From Pseudomonas sp. Teo4 (lineage in GTDB: Bacteria; Pseudomonadota; Gammaproteobacteria; Pseudomonadales; Pseudomonadaceae), in contig NZ_JAXCIL010000001.1 of NCBI RefSeq assembly GCF_034387475.1, forward strand, positions 3,162,001 to 3,226,000: 64,000 nt of DNA, given 5' to 3'. Below, in pieces: positions 25,685-34,496 of this stretch (position 1 is the stretch's first letter; each line of letters starts with the position of its first letter). Below the pieces are notes generated by a model. That model saw nothing but the letters and a program-made list of their open reading frames with translations, was not told where the DNA came from and ran no database searches. A program made the position numbers and the translations under genes.

Positions 25685-25701
25685 AGCAACAAGAGTGCCA
25701 G
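25685..25701 (-). promoter_or_regulatory. Sigma54 promoter for fliEFG
   Basis: Minus-strand CTGGCACTCTTGTTGCT matches the consensus at TGGCAC and TTGCT with the correct GG-N10-GC spacing. It is in the 107-bp fleR-fliE gap, 61 bp before the fliE ATG. In P. aeruginosa fliE is activated at the FleR/RpoN level, so FleR made just upstream is the likely activator. Confidence 0.85.
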
Positions 25702-25731
25702 CCCGCTCACCATCCTGTTAATTTCGTGGTT

Positions 25732-27108
25732 TCAGCCGTACAGGCTGGCTTCGACATCAAGCCCGGCATCACGCATCTGCGCCAACTTGTAACGCAGGGT
25801 ACGCGGGCTGATCCCCAGCCGTTCGGCAGCTTCCTTGCGGCGACCACGCTCGGCGCGCAGGGTGTCGATGATCATCTGGAATTCGTGACGACGCATGTCA
25901 TCACCCAGCCCAGTGGCCTCGACCGTCAAATCTTCGGATAATGGCTCAATAGTGGCACTTACTGTACCCGCCAAGGGTATGGCGCCAGCCAGGCAGAAAT
26001 CCGCCGCCTCGATCACGCCACCCTGCTGCAGGATCAAAGCCCGCTGCAGTGCGTTATCCAGCTCACGGACGTTACCCGGCCAGGCATAACCCTGCAGGCA
26101 AGCGCGCGCCTCGGTGGACAGACGCACCGGCGCATGCTTCATCTTGGCCACATGACGCGCCAGCAGGCGCTCGGCCAACGGCAGAATGTCGCCATTGCGC
26201 TCACGCAGCGGCTGCCATGCCAAAGGGAACACCGAAAGGCGGTAATACAGATCTTCACGAAAACGCCCCGCCGACACCTCGCCAGCCAGGTCACGGTTGG
26301 TGGTGGCCAGCACACGGATGTCCAGCGCAACCGGCTTGCGCCCACCAACCCGCTCCACCTCGCGCTCTTGCAGCACACGCAGCAACTTGGCCTGCAGCCC
26401 CAGCGGCATCTCGGAAATCTCATCGAGCAGCAAGGTGCCGCCATTGGCCTGCTCGAACTTGCCTTCTTGGGCGGCGATAGCACCGGTGAAAGCGCCCTTT
26501 TCATGGCCAAACAAGGTGGCTTCGAGCATGTTGTCGGGGATCGCCGCGCAGTTGATCGCCACAAAAGGCTGCGCTGCGCGCAGCGATTGCTGGTGAATGA
26601 AACGCGCCAGCACTTCCTTGCCAGTGCCTGACTCCCCCGAAATCAACACGGTGGAATCACTGCGCGCGACCCGCGTCGCCAGCTCCAGCAATTGCCGGCT
26701 GGCCGGCTCGCAAGCCACTGGCCCATCTTCGTCAGCCGCCCCTACGCGCCCGGCAGCATGTCGCTCCACCAGACTCAAGAGCGCCTTGGGCTCGAACGGC
26801 TTGACCAGGTAGTCGACCGCACCTTGGCGCATCGCCTCGACAGCACGCTCCACCGCGGCATGGGCCGTCATCAACAACACCGGCAAGTGTGGGTGGTGAC
26901 GCCGCAACTGAGCCAGCAGCTGGTGACCATCCATGCCCGGCATGTTCACATCGCTGACCACCAGGCTGAACGCCTCGCCACTTGCAGCTTCGAGCGCTTC
27001 CTCGGCACTGCCCACGGCACGATAGGCGTAGCCACCGATTTCCAAGGTATCGCCCAATGCCTGGCGCAATACGCGGTCATCCTCGACCAGCAGCACCTTG
27101 ATTTCCAT
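25732..27108 (-). CDS. fleR: Sigma54-dependent response regulator FleR
   Basis: NtrC-type activator of class III flagellar genes. 458 aa. Receiver domain with LVVSDVNMPG phospho-Asp, AAA+ domain with Walker A GESGTGKE, the sigma54-contact loop GAFTGA, Walker B GGTLLLDEI, and a Fis-type HTH at the C-terminus (EAAERLGISPRTLRYKLAQM). ATG overlaps the fleS TAA by one base. Confidence 0.95.
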   Translation of the reverse strand: MEIKVLLVEDDRVLRQALGDTLEIGGYAYRAVGSAEEALEAASGEAFSLVVSDVNMPGMDGHQLLAQLRRHHPHLPVLLMTAHAAVERAVEAMRQGAVDYLVKPFEPKALLSLVERHAAGRVGAADEDGPVACEPASRQLLELATRVARSDSTVLISGESGTGKEVLARFIHQQSLRAAQPFVAINCAAIPDNMLEATLFGHEKGAFTGAIAAQEGKFEQANGGTLLLDEISEMPLGLQAKLLRVLQEREVERVGGRKPVALDIRVLATTNRDLAGEVSAGRFREDLYYRLSVFPLAWQPLRERNGDILPLAERLLARHVAKMKHAPVRLSTEARACLQGYAWPGNVRELDNALQRALILQQGGVIEAADFCLAGAIPLAGTVSATIEPLSEDLTVEATGLGDDMRRHEFQMIIDTLRAERGRRKEAAERLGISPRTLRYKLAQMRDAGLDVEASLYG

Positions 27109-28325
27109 TACATAGCCTCCGCTGGCTGCCCGTCGATCAACGGCAACTCGACCCTGACACAGGTGCCGCGCCCCACCTTCGAACGCAAGCGCACACTGCC
27201 CTGATGCGCACGCACCACCGCCTTGACCACCGCCAGACCCAGCCCGGTTCCCGTGGCCTTGGTGGTCACGAACGGCTCACCCAGACGCTCAAGCACATCG
27301 GCCCCGATGCCGCAGCCGGCATCGCTGACGCACAGATGCAGCACCTGCTGGCGACGGTACAGGTGCACCTTGAGCCGGGCCGGTCCGTCACTGGCCTGCA
27401 AGGCATTTTCGATAAGGTTGAGCAACGCGCCGACCAAGGTATCGCGATTGCACAACAGCTCGCCCAGGTGGCTGTCGCACTGCCAACGCACGGCATGCCC
27501 CTGGACATGGGACTGCGCCGCCTGCTGCAGCGCCTGAAACAGCCCCTTGGGCGTGATACGGTCGCCCAACGGCAATTCGCCACGGGCAAACACCAGCATG
27601 TCACGCACCTGGTGCTCCAGTTCGTGCAAGCGCTCCTTGAGGTTGCTGGCAAAGCGCTGACGGGTCTGCGGCGCGAGCGCTTGGCTTTCGTCCGCCAAAT
27701 GGCTGGCGTAGAGCATGGCGGCCGACAACGGCGTACGAATCTGATGCGCCAGGGAAGCGACCATACGCCCCAGGGATGACAGACGCTCATGGCGCGCCAA
27801 CTGGTCTTGCAGGCGACGGGTTTCAGTCAGGTCGTTGAGCAACACCAACTGGCCTGGTTCAGCGTCGAGCGAGCGCGTGGCAATGGACAACCGACGGCCA
27901 TCGCGCAGGGACACCTCGTGGCCGTCATCTTTGCGCGGCGCGAAACTGCGGGCGATCACTTCGCGCCACAGCTGCCCCACCAGCGGCTCACCCAGCAGGT
28001 CGCAAGCCGCCGGATTGGCCTCACTCACCAGCCCTTGCCCATCAATGACGATGACGCCACCCGGCAGCAAGTCCAGCAGATTCTGCAAACGATTGGCCAA
28101 GCGCTCCTTCTCACCCAGTTCGTCCATGCGCTGCGCACTGACAACCGCCAACTCGCCACGCAGCTCGCTGACGCGGGCCTCGAGCATGTTGTAGGACTCA
28201 CTGAGCTGACTGGAAACCTGATTGAACAGGGCGAAAGCCTGCTCAAGCCCTTGTCGACTCTCCTGTTCGACCGAGGCACCCCCTGGTGGATTGGGGGTTC
28301 GGGAAAAGTGGGCGGCCTGGGGCAT
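27108..28325 (-). CDS. fleS: Sensor histidine kinase FleS
   Basis: Cytoplasmic partner kinase of FleR. 405 aa with no membrane helix: N-terminal coiled coil (about 30-80), a PAS domain (LLPGGVIVIDGQGLVSEANP), HisKA with phospho-His in SLAHQIRTPLSAAM, and HATPase with NLIENALQAS, VSDAGCGIG and GTGLGLAVV. Being soluble, it probably senses an internal assembly state. First gene of fleSR. Confidence 0.94.
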   Translation of the reverse strand: MPQAAHFSRTPNPPGGASVEQESRQGLEQAFALFNQVSSQLSESYNMLEARVSELRGELAVVSAQRMDELGEKERLANRLQNLLDLLPGGVIVIDGQGLVSEANPAACDLLGEPLVGQLWREVIARSFAPRKDDGHEVSLRDGRRLSIATRSLDAEPGQLVLLNDLTETRRLQDQLARHERLSSLGRMVASLAHQIRTPLSAAMLYASHLADESQALAPQTRQRFASNLKERLHELEHQVRDMLVFARGELPLGDRITPKGLFQALQQAAQSHVQGHAVRWQCDSHLGELLCNRDTLVGALLNLIENALQASDGPARLKVHLYRRQQVLHLCVSDAGCGIGADVLERLGEPFVTTKATGTGLGLAVVKAVVRAHQGSVRLRSKVGRGTCVRVELPLIDGQPAEAM

Positions 28326-28378
28326 CGTGCTCTCTCGCGTGGCTGACCGTCATAAAAACGGTATGTTGCTAGCGATGT

Positions 28379-28395
28379 AGCAATAGCCGTGCCGG
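28379..28395 (-). promoter_or_regulatory. Sigma54 promoter for fleSR
   Basis: Minus-strand CCGGCACGGCTATTGCT contains GGCACG at -24 and TTGCT at -12 with the correct 10-base spacing. It lies 54 bp upstream of fleS. FleQ-dependent transcription of fleSR is established for P. aeruginosa. Confidence 0.8.
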
Positions 28396-28470
28396 AGATG
28401 GGGGTTTGCTGAGGGTAGGGCTTGGGTTTTGCGGGGAGGTACACCTTGGGATTTGTGGCGGGATCGAGAT

Positions 28471-28687
28471 CGAGCGCCGCCCGCGCGGCGCATCGCGAGC
28501 AAGGCTCGCTCCTACGTTTGTTTCGGGCCAGTTATGCCTGTGGAATTTGCGCGCGAACGCCTTGGCGCATGGCGGGACATCGGATCGTACGAACAAGGCG
28601 GTCGCGCGCACCGGTCACAGGCGTTATTGGCCGTAAACAAACGTAGGAGCGAGCCTTGCTCGCGATGCGCCGCGCGGGCGGCGCTCG
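28471..28687. repeat. 217-bp near-palindromic REP-type element, copy 2
   Basis: Same length and same perfect 53-bp arms (28471-28523 and 28635-28687) as the element at 15561-15777, but its asymmetric centre matches the reverse complement of that copy with scattered differences. It fills the gap between fleQ and the fleS promoter. Short frames reading NVGASLARDAPRGRRS through the arms are spurious. Confidence 0.9.
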
Positions 28688-28734
28688 ATATTCGCCGCAC
28701 CGCAAACCGCAAGGCTTGCGCAAGGCCTACCCAA

Positions 28735-30210
28735 TCAATCCTCAGCCTGATCCTCGCCACCCTGGCGGCTCATGCCGTACTTGCGCATCTTCTCGACCAG
28801 GGTGGTCCGACGAATACGCAAACGTTCAGCCGCGCGCGCAACGATACCGTTGGCATCGTCCAGCGCCTGCTGGATCAACCCCTGTTCGAGACTGCCCAGA
28901 TAGTCCTTCAGGTCCAGACCCTCGGGCGGCAACATGGCATGGTTGGCGAAGTTCGGTGCATGGCCATTGATGGCCACGCGCTCTTCGAGATCGCTGCGCA
29001 GGCTGTCGACCAACTGCTCGTCTTCGTCATCGACGTAGCGGAACTTCTTCGGCAGCTCCGAGACGCCAATCACCCCATACGGGTGCATGATCGCCATGCG
29101 CTCGACCAGGTTGGCCAGCTCGCGGACATTGCCCGGCCAGCCGTGACGGCACAGCGACATGATCGAAGCCGAGTTGAAGCGGATCGAACCGCGCTTCTCG
29201 TGCTCCATGCGCGAAATCAGTTCGTTCATCAGCAGCGGGATGTCTTCCACACGCTCACGCAGCGGCGCCATCTCGATGGGGAACACGTTGAGCCGGTAAT
29301 ACAGGTCTTCGCGGAAGGTCCCGTCCTCGATCATCGTTTCGAGGTTTTTGTGGGTTGCCGCGATGATTCGCACATCGATGCTCTGGGTCTTGTTGCTGCC
29401 AACGCGCTCGAAGGTACGCTCCTGCAACACCCGCAACAGCTTGACCTGCATCGGCAACGGCATGTCACCGATCTCGTCGAGGAACAACGTACCGCCATTG
29501 GCCAACTCGAAGCGCCCGGCACGGCTGGTGATGGCCCCGGTGAAGGCGCCCTTCTCGTGGCCGAACAGTTCGCTTTCCAGCAACTCGGCAGGGATCGCGC
29601 CGCAATTGACCGGCACGAATGGCGCTTCACGGCGCTTGGAGTGGTAGTGCAGGTTACGCGCCACCACCTCCTTGCCAGTGCCGGACTCGCCCAGGATCAG
29701 CACGCTGGCGTCGGTGTCGGCCACCTGCTGCATCATCTGCCGCACGTGCTGGATCGCCCGACTGGTACCCACCAGGCTGCGGAACAGGTTCGGCTCACGC
29801 TGCCGACCACGCTCACGCGCCTGGTCGTACATCTCGCGATAAACCTGGGCACGGTGCAGGGAATCGAGCAGCTGGCTGTAGCTTGGCGGCATTTCCAGGT
29901 TGGACAGGACCCGGCGGCGCAAGTCTTCCGGGAAGTCCGCAGAAGAAATTTCACCTAAAAGCAGAACCGGAAGGAACTCATCCCACCCAGCCACTGTCTT
30001 AACGAGCCCGAGTACTCCACCTGGAGCATTCACGGTACCGACCAGCACGCACAGCACTTCGCGACTCGAAGACAACGGCTCGACCACCCGTTGCCAGTCC
30101 TGACTGGAGCACGGGAGGTTTTCTTCGCCGAGGAAGTTCAGGACCACCGCCAGATCGCGGCGGCGCTCGCTGTCGTCATCGATCAGGAGAATTTTGGTTT
30201 CACGCCACAT
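28735..30210 (-). CDS. fleQ: Flagellar master regulator FleQ
   Basis: Sigma54 activator at the top of the flagellar cascade, and a c-di-GMP-responsive regulator of exopolysaccharide genes in Pseudomonas. 491 aa. The N-terminal receiver-like domain keeps LLIDDD but has LVGTVNAP where a phospho-Asp motif is expected, so it is probably not phosphorylated. AAA+ domain: [27 protein letters not shown]-terminal [22 protein letters not shown]. FleN, encoded in this window, is its antagonist. Confidence 0.96.
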   Translation of the reverse strand: MWRETKILLIDDDSERRRDLAVVLNFLGEENLPCSSQDWQRVVEPLSSSREVLCVLVGTVNAPGGVLGLVKTVAGWDEFLPVLLLGEISSADFPEDLRRRVLSNLEMPPSYSQLLDSLHRAQVYREMYDQARERGRQREPNLFRSLVGTSRAIQHVRQMMQQVADTDASVLILGESGTGKEVVARNLHYHSKRREAPFVPVNCGAIPAELLESELFGHEKGAFTGAITSRAGRFELANGGTLFLDEIGDMPLPMQVKLLRVLQERTFERVGSNKTQSIDVRIIAATHKNLETMIEDGTFREDLYYRLNVFPIEMAPLRERVEDIPLLMNELISRMEHEKRGSIRFNSASIMSLCRHGWPGNVRELANLVERMAIMHPYGVIGVSELPKKFRYVDDEDEQLVDSLRSDLEERVAINGHAPNFANHAMLPPEGLDLKDYLGSLEQGLIQQALDDANGIVARAAERLRIRRTTLVEKMRKYGMSRQGGEDQAED

Positions 30211-30313
30211 GCAATAGCAACTTCCCTAGTCATATCGGCGCCCTTAGGCGTGCTCGACATCATTCCGACTGAATGGTCAGTGTTCGGACGTCTGAAATTC
30301 GAAAACAGCCACT

Positions 30314-30342
30314 AGTAAAGTCAAAAAACAGCACGTAGTCAA
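30314..30342 (-). promoter_or_regulatory. Candidate sigma70 promoter for fleQ
   Basis: On the minus strand TTGACT is followed after 17 bases by TTTACT, about 105 bp before the fleQ ATG. No GG-N10-GC motif was seen in this 165-bp gap, consistent with fleQ being transcribed by the housekeeping sigma factor. Match quality is moderate. Confidence 0.45.
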
Positions 30343-30375
30343 ATTAATGGCGCACGGCTTTTTGTACATCTGTGG

Positions 30376-30672
30376 TCAACTGAACAGATGGTATACCTTG
30401 GCAGCACTTTTCGCCTGACGGATTTGCGTCATCTCGTCGACTATTGATTGACGCTCGCCACTTGCAACCTCGATTAGCTGCTGATAAACCGCCAGCAGCC
30501 CCTCAAGACTCGAACGCACTGCAGCCTCGTTGCTGAGCGCCTCTGCCAGTACATCCTCGACACAGATACGGCATTCAAGGTCGAGCTCGCTGACCACATT
30601 CCAGTCACGACTGGCCAAAGCGGCCAGCAATGCATCGCGGGTCCGCTCGATACGCTCGATCACCTCGCTCAT
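30376..30672 (-). CDS. fliT: FliT-like flagellar chaperone
   Basis: 98-aa helical protein starting MSEVIERIERTRDALL, 13 bp after fliS. In flagellar operons this position (fliD-fliS-fliT) is held by the FliT chaperone of the filament cap FliD. Sequence similarity cannot be confirmed by eye because the family is diverse; size, helix content and position support the call. The longer frame upstream overlaps fliS and is not used. Confidence 0.7.
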   Translation of the reverse strand: MSEVIERIERTRDALLAALASRDWNVVSELDLECRICVEDVLAEALSNEAAVRSSLEGLLAVYQQLIEVASGERQSIVDEMTQIRQAKSAAKVYHLFS

Positions 30673-30685
30673 ACAACCTCCCGGC

Positions 30686-31081
30686 TCAGGATGCCGCCGA
30701 CTGCTCGCCGACCGCATCCCAACCTTCCTTGACCGTGGTCAGCAAGTCCCTGACCTCGTCCAGAATCGACGGGTCATTATGGACATTGGCCTCGCTCAGA
30801 CGGCGAGTCATGTACAGGTACAGGTTATCGAGACGATTGAGCTCATCCGTCATGTTGTCGCGATCCAGACCTTCGCGCAGCCCGCCAATGATGCCGATGG
30901 CCTTGCCGATTGCGATGCCTTTGCCGGCAATGTCCTTACGCTGCATCGCACCGCTGGCCTGGGCAATACGGTCCAGGCCGCCTTCCATCAGCATTTGCAC
31001 CAGACGATGCGGACTCGCCTCGGAGGTCTGCGCCTGGGCGCCGATCTTCTGGTATTGCCGAAGGGCTAACATTGGATTCAT
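30686..31081 (-). CDS. fliS: Flagellin chaperone FliS
   Basis: FliS binds the flagellin C-terminus in the cytoplasm and prevents early polymerisation. 131 aa with family motifs SPHRLVQMLMEGGLDRIAQA, a central IGKAIGIIGGLREGLD and LNRLDNLYLYMTRRLSEAN. It has its own sigma28 promoter and is separated from fliD by a terminator. Confidence 0.95.
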   Translation of the reverse strand: MNPMLALRQYQKIGAQAQTSEASPHRLVQMLMEGGLDRIAQASGAMQRKDIAGKGIAIGKAIGIIGGLREGLDRDNMTDELNRLDNLYLYMTRRLSEANVHNDPSILDEVRDLLTTVKEGWDAVGEQSAAS

Positions 31082-31118
31082 GGGTACCTCGTCACCACGG
31101 GGTTGCTGTATGACCGGG

Positions 31119-31145
31119 CTATCGGCGCGGCGTCAAAAAACTTTA
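31119..31145 (-). promoter_or_regulatory. Sigma28 (FliA) promoter for fliS
   Basis: Minus-strand TAAAGTTT-N11-GCCGATAG matches the FliA consensus TAAAGTTT-N11-GCCGATAA at all but the last base with exact spacing. It lies between the fliD terminator and fliS, 38 bp before the fliS ATG. Confidence 0.9.
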
Positions 31146-31155
31146 GCGAGAATAC

Positions 31156-31194
31156 AAAAAGCCCGACAGAGCGTCACGCTTCGTCGGGCTTTTG
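31156..31194 (-). terminator. Intrinsic terminator after fliD
   Basis: AAAAGCCCGAC and GTCGGGCTTTTT pair around a roughly 15-base loop and are followed on the minus strand by T residues. It is 59 bp past the fliD stop and just before the fliS promoter. Confidence 0.9.
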
Positions 31195-31252
31195 GCGTTA
31201 CTTTCGACTTACCCCATCGCATCTCTGACCCGGCATCACCGGGCGATGTCAA

Positions 31253-32668
31253 TCAGGAGTTCTTCTGCTGGGCCGCCATCGCTTCGAAGATGGAAACAAC
31301 GCTGTCGCGCTGCGCGTTCAACTGACCGACCAAGGTATCCATGGTGTTGTACTTCTTGGTCAGAGATGCTTCCAAATCCTTGATACGGGCATCCAGCGAG
31401 CTCTGCTCCAGACTCAGGCCCTTCTTGGCTACCTCAAGCGACTTGCTGCGCTCATCAAGCACACCACCCGTTGCCGAGAACGGCTCCATGGCCTTGGTCA
31501 TTCGATCCAGCAGACCACCATCGCCATTGAACAGGCTCTGCACCTCGCCGCCGAGCTTCTGATCTTCGATCGCCTTGGTGAACTTGGTCGAATCGAATTC
31601 CAGAAGACCACTGCCTTGAGTGGTATTGATCCCCAGCTGCGAAAGCACACTCAACTGCCCCGAACCGGAAGTCGCCGGAACCACCAGTTCATTACGCAGC
31701 GCCGTGAGCATGCTGCGCACTGCAGAGTCGCCCGACAGCGCAGGCGTCGACCAGGTACCATCAGATCCCTGGACCGACTTGCTGACACCATTGATTGCCA
31801 GCACCAGCGAGTTATAGGCATCGACAAAGGACTGCACGGAGGTCTTCAGGCCCTCGGTGTTCGCCGTCACGCTGATCGATACCGGTGACAGCGCTTCAGT
31901 CTTGGACAACAACTCGAACGTCATGCCACTGATAGCGTTGTCGACCTTGTTCGACTTGCTGGTCAGAGCCATGCCGTCGATTACAAACTCAGCATCCTGC
32001 GCCAGGTCACCAATACGCCCGGCACCGCCATCATCGGTGATCTGATCGGCCGGACTAATCGCCAAAGAGTCGATGCCCGAGGTGGAAATATCCGAAAGCT
32101 CGCCCATGGTCGTGGAGCTCAAGACCAGACGGGAGCCCTGCCCATCATTGACGATATTGGCCGTGAAGCCTTTCGAAGTCGCCTGTGCGTTGATCGCATC
32201 ACGCGCCTGCTGCAAGGTAGCGTTGGCCGGAATGGTAACGTCGAAGCCGACGCCGTTCTGGGTAATGGTCAGCGTGCCGCCAGTGTCAGAAACCTCGGAG
32301 CTGCTGTCAGCAAACCGCTGACTGGCAACCCGCGAAGCCGTCGCCAGTTGCGTGACCTGGACAGAATAGCTGCCATTGACCGCCGAACTGCCAGCGGTAG
32401 CCTTTACGTACTTATCGTTGGAGGTAGTGGCCACAGACCCGAGAAATGCCGGGTTGGAGCTGTCATTGAGCTTCTCCAGCGCAGTCTTGTATGCCGCCAG
32501 AGCACTCTTGAGACCACCTACTGCGGAAATCGACGCGGTATTGGCCGAGGTGCGGCGATCGATCTGGCTTTGCTTGGGGGTTTTCTCGGCATCAACCAGG
32601 GCCTTCACAATGGACGCGGTATCGAGACCGGAACCCAGCCCCAAACTCGGTAGAATTGGACTTGCCAT
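31253..32668 (-). CDS. fliD: Flagellar filament cap protein FliD
   Basis: FliD caps the filament tip and folds incoming flagellin; in Pseudomonas it is also a mucin adhesin. 471 aa. Conserved N-terminus LGLGSGLDTASIVKALVDAE, Ser/Thr-rich middle, and C-terminal helical part with LVGQLNAQRDSVVSIFEAMAAQ near the end. It follows flaG by 83 bp, in which only a marginal sigma54-like sequence was seen. Confidence 0.95.
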   Translation of the reverse strand: MASPILPSLGLGSGLDTASIVKALVDAEKTPKQSQIDRRTSANTASISAVGGLKSALAAYKTALEKLNDSSNPAFLGSVATTSNDKYVKATAGSSAVNGSYSVQVTQLATASRVASQRFADSSSEVSDTGGTLTITQNGVGFDVTIPANATLQQARDAINAQATSKGFTANIVNDGQGSRLVLSSTTMGELSDISTSGIDSLAISPADQITDDGGAGRIGDLAQDAEFVIDGMALTSKSNKVDNAISGMTFELLSKTEALSPVSISVTANTEGLKTSVQSFVDAYNSLVLAINGVSKSVQGSDGTWSTPALSGDSAVRSMLTALRNELVVPATSGSGQLSVLSQLGINTTQGSGLLEFDSTKFTKAIEDQKLGGEVQSLFNGDGGLLDRMTKAMEPFSATGGVLDERSKSLEVAKKGLSLEQSSLDARIKDLEASLTKKYNTMDTLVGQLNAQRDSVVSIFEAMAAQQKNS

Positions 32669-32751
32669 TACATCCTCCTTCTCTGGTTAACGCCGAAAAG
32701 CTGAGCTTCCTCATCAGCATCGGTGCAACAATTCAAATGACCTGCCAGCCG

Positions 32752-33105
32752 TCAAGCTTTCTCATCGAAGAGCAGACTGTTGACGTCGTGCAAACTCCGA
32801 GCCAGCTCCAGCGCGGTTTCCGACGGTATCTGCCGGATCACCTCGCCACTGTCACGGGCAACGACCTTGACGACCCAGGTGCCGGTGGAATCATCCACCG
32901 AAAATTCCAGGTTGCGCTGCAACGACTGGACGAAATCCTGTATTTCCTTGACAGCCGAATGCAACTCGGCCTCGCTCTTGGGAGCGTCTTCCTGCGATGT
33001 CTTGCGGACCTGCCCGTAGGCTTTCTCGACCGCATCATCCTTATGGGTATTGCCGGCCAGCGACGACACCGGATACGACGGGCTCGACTTGACGCTTATG
33101 TCCAT
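32752..33105 (-). CDS. flaG: FlaG family protein
   Basis: 117-aa protein with the FlaG signature in the C-terminal half: LQRNLEFSVDDSTGTWVVKV, then GEVIRQIPSETALELA. FlaG proteins influence filament length in polar flagellates. It lies between fliC and fliD as in other Pseudomonas; a terminator separates it from fliC. Confidence 0.92.
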   Translation of the reverse strand: MDISVKSSPSYPVSSLAGNTHKDDAVEKAYGQVRKTSQEDAPKSEAELHSAVKEIQDFVQSLQRNLEFSVDDSTGTWVVKVVARDSGEVIRQIPSETALELARSLHDVNSLLFDEKA

Positions 33106-33125
33106 CGCACATCACCTCTGAAAGT

Positions 33126-33159
33126 AAAAAGCGAGAGAGTGCGTATACACCCTCTCGCC
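33126..33159 (-). terminator. Intrinsic terminator after fliC
   Basis: GCGAGAG and CTCTCGC pair, with further partial pairing in the GTG/CAC part, and the stem is followed by TTTTTA on the minus strand. It starts 16 bp after the fliC stop, as expected for a highly transcribed flagellin gene. Confidence 0.9.
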
Positions 33160-33175
33160 GAACTTCATCGCGCTA

Positions 33176-34030
33176 TTACTGAAGCAGTTTCAGTACGGCG
33201 GATGGCAGCTGGTTGGCCTGAGCCAGAACTGCGGTCGAAGCTTGCTGCAGAGTTTGCTGCTTGGTCAGCTGAGCGGTTTCTGCGGCGAAGTCGGTGTCCT
33301 GAACACGGCCCAAGGCGGAAGACGAGTTCTCGTTCATGCTCTGCAGGTTGTTGATGGTGGACTGGAAGCGGTTCTGGATAGCACCCAGTTCCGACTTCTT
33401 GTCATCCACTTTCTGCAGTGCGGCGTCGATCGCAGTGATTGCACCGTCAACGGCGGTGTGCACTGCGGAGTCGGAAGTACCCGAGATCGCCAGAGCACCG
33501 GTACCAACAGCCAGGGCGGTAGCCGCGAAGCTGGAGGTCATCGAAACGCTCAGAATCTGGCTGGTACCGGTCATGGCACCGACCTGGAACTCCATGGTGC
33601 CAGCGGTGCCGTTCAGCAGTTGCTTGCTGGTGCCGTAGGTGGTGGAGGTAGCGATACGGGTGATTTCGTCGGACTTGGCAGCGAACTCTTTGTTCAGAGC
33701 GGCGCGTTCAGTGGTACCGTTCGAGTCGTTACGCGCTTGCAGAGCCAGCTCACGCATACGCTGCAGGATGTTGGTGATTTCCGACAGAGCGCCTTCAGCG
33801 GTCTGGGTGATCGAGTTACCGTCGTTGGCGTTCTTGATGGCAACGGTGGTACCGGTAACCATGGTCTGCAGCTTGTTGGCGATCTGCTGACCAGCGGCGT
33901 CGTCTTTGGCGCTGTTGATACGCAGGCCCGAGGACAGACGAGTCATCGAGGTGCTCAGAGCGTCGGAAGCTTTGTTCAGGTTCTTCTGCACGCCCAGCGA
34001 AGTGGTGTTGGTGTTTACGGTTAATGCCAT
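33176..34030 (-). CDS. fliC: Flagellin FliC, short form
   Basis: Filament subunit. 284 aa. The N-terminal D0/D1 helices (MALTVNTNTTSLGVQKNLNK, LSSGLRINSAKDDAAGQQIA) and C-terminal D1/D0 (RFQSTINNLQSMNENSSSALGRV to SAVLKLLQ) are complete. The central variable region is only about 60 residues and Ser/Thr-rich, which leaves few surface domains but plausible O-glycosylation sites. GAGG lies nine bases upstream of the ATG, and a sigma28 promoter is present. Confidence 0.96.
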   Translation of the reverse strand: MALTVNTNTTSLGVQKNLNKASDALSTSMTRLSSGLRINSAKDDAAGQQIANKLQTMVTGTTVAIKNANDGNSITQTAEGALSEITNILQRMRELALQARNDSNGTTERAALNKEFAAKSDEITRIATSTTYGTSKQLLNGTAGTMEFQVGAMTGTSQILSVSMTSSFAATALAVGTGALAISGTSDSAVHTAVDGAITAIDAALQKVDDKKSELGAIQNRFQSTINNLQSMNENSSSALGRVQDTDFAAETAQLTKQQTLQQASTAVLAQANQLPSAVLKLLQ

Positions 34031-34110
34031 GACGAATTCCTCGTTGGATGGATACTGCGGCTTCCGGCCCTGGCATCCGCCGGGTGTGGCCTAGAGAACC
34101 TTCGTAATGG

Positions 34111-34137
34111 TTATCGTCGGGTTTGCAAGTTGCTTTA
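34111..34137 (-). promoter_or_regulatory. Sigma28 (FliA) promoter for fliC
   Basis: Minus-strand TAAAGCAA-N11-GACGATAA fits the FliA consensus with exact spacing. It is 80 bp before the fliC ATG, leaving a leader of about 70 nt. A T9 run sits just upstream (34148-34156) and may help end transcription from the preceding gene. Confidence 0.9.
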
Positions 34138-34247
34138 GGGGTTTTCCAAAAAAAAATGCCATCACCGCGCCACCCCTTGCAAACCGGGCCCTCCAGCCCA
34201 ACCCCTCACCATCCCGCGCACCAACACTGTGTGACGCACTTCACACT

Positions 34248-34496
34248 TCAGTTCGAAGACGCCTGTTCGATCAAATGCAGCAACTCGTATTCGAGATAGT
34301 CGGCCAGCGCCAGCCAGTCCTGGCGCTGCTGCGCATCGAGCATGGCCTGCAAAACCACCGCCCCCGCCTGGGGTTCGACCTGCGGCAATACGGCGTCGAA
34401 TAGCTCGACCATCCGCAACGCCCCCTCCACATCCCGCCCGAGACGAAACAACGCGGCGCATTCACGGGCCGCAACCCATTGAGTGGCGGCAGTCAT
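34248..34496 (-). CDS. Small helical protein of unknown function, end of glycan operon
   Basis: 82 aa, starting MTAATQWVAARECAALF, predicted largely alpha-helical with repeated Leu/Ala spacing, no membrane segment or signal peptide. Its ATG overlaps the stop of the Maf-family gene by four bases (ATGA), so the two are almost certainly co-translated. It is not a family I recognise. Position directly before fliC and coupling to Maf suggest an accessory or chaperone role in flagellin modification, which is inference only. A small 6-bp hairpin follows its stop. Confidence 0.75.
   Translation of the reverse strand: MTAATQWVAARECAALFRLGRDVEGALRMVELFDAVLPQVEPQAGAVVLQAMLDAQQRQDWLALADYLEYELLHLIEQASSN

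Noticed and set aside
28369..28760. Short frames in both 217-bp repeats reading RHNWPETNVGASLARDAPRG
   Set aside because: The peptide comes from the repeat arms themselves and appears on both strands; it reflects the repeat, not a gene.
32732..32748. Possible sigma54 promoter before fliD (CTGGCAGGTCATTTGAA)
   Set aside because: The -24 half is good but the invariant GC of the -12 box is GA, so it is not reported as a promoter.
34148..34156. T9 run upstream of the fliC promoter as an intrinsic terminator
   Set aside because: No convincing stem precedes the T run on the minus strand, so only a note was kept.
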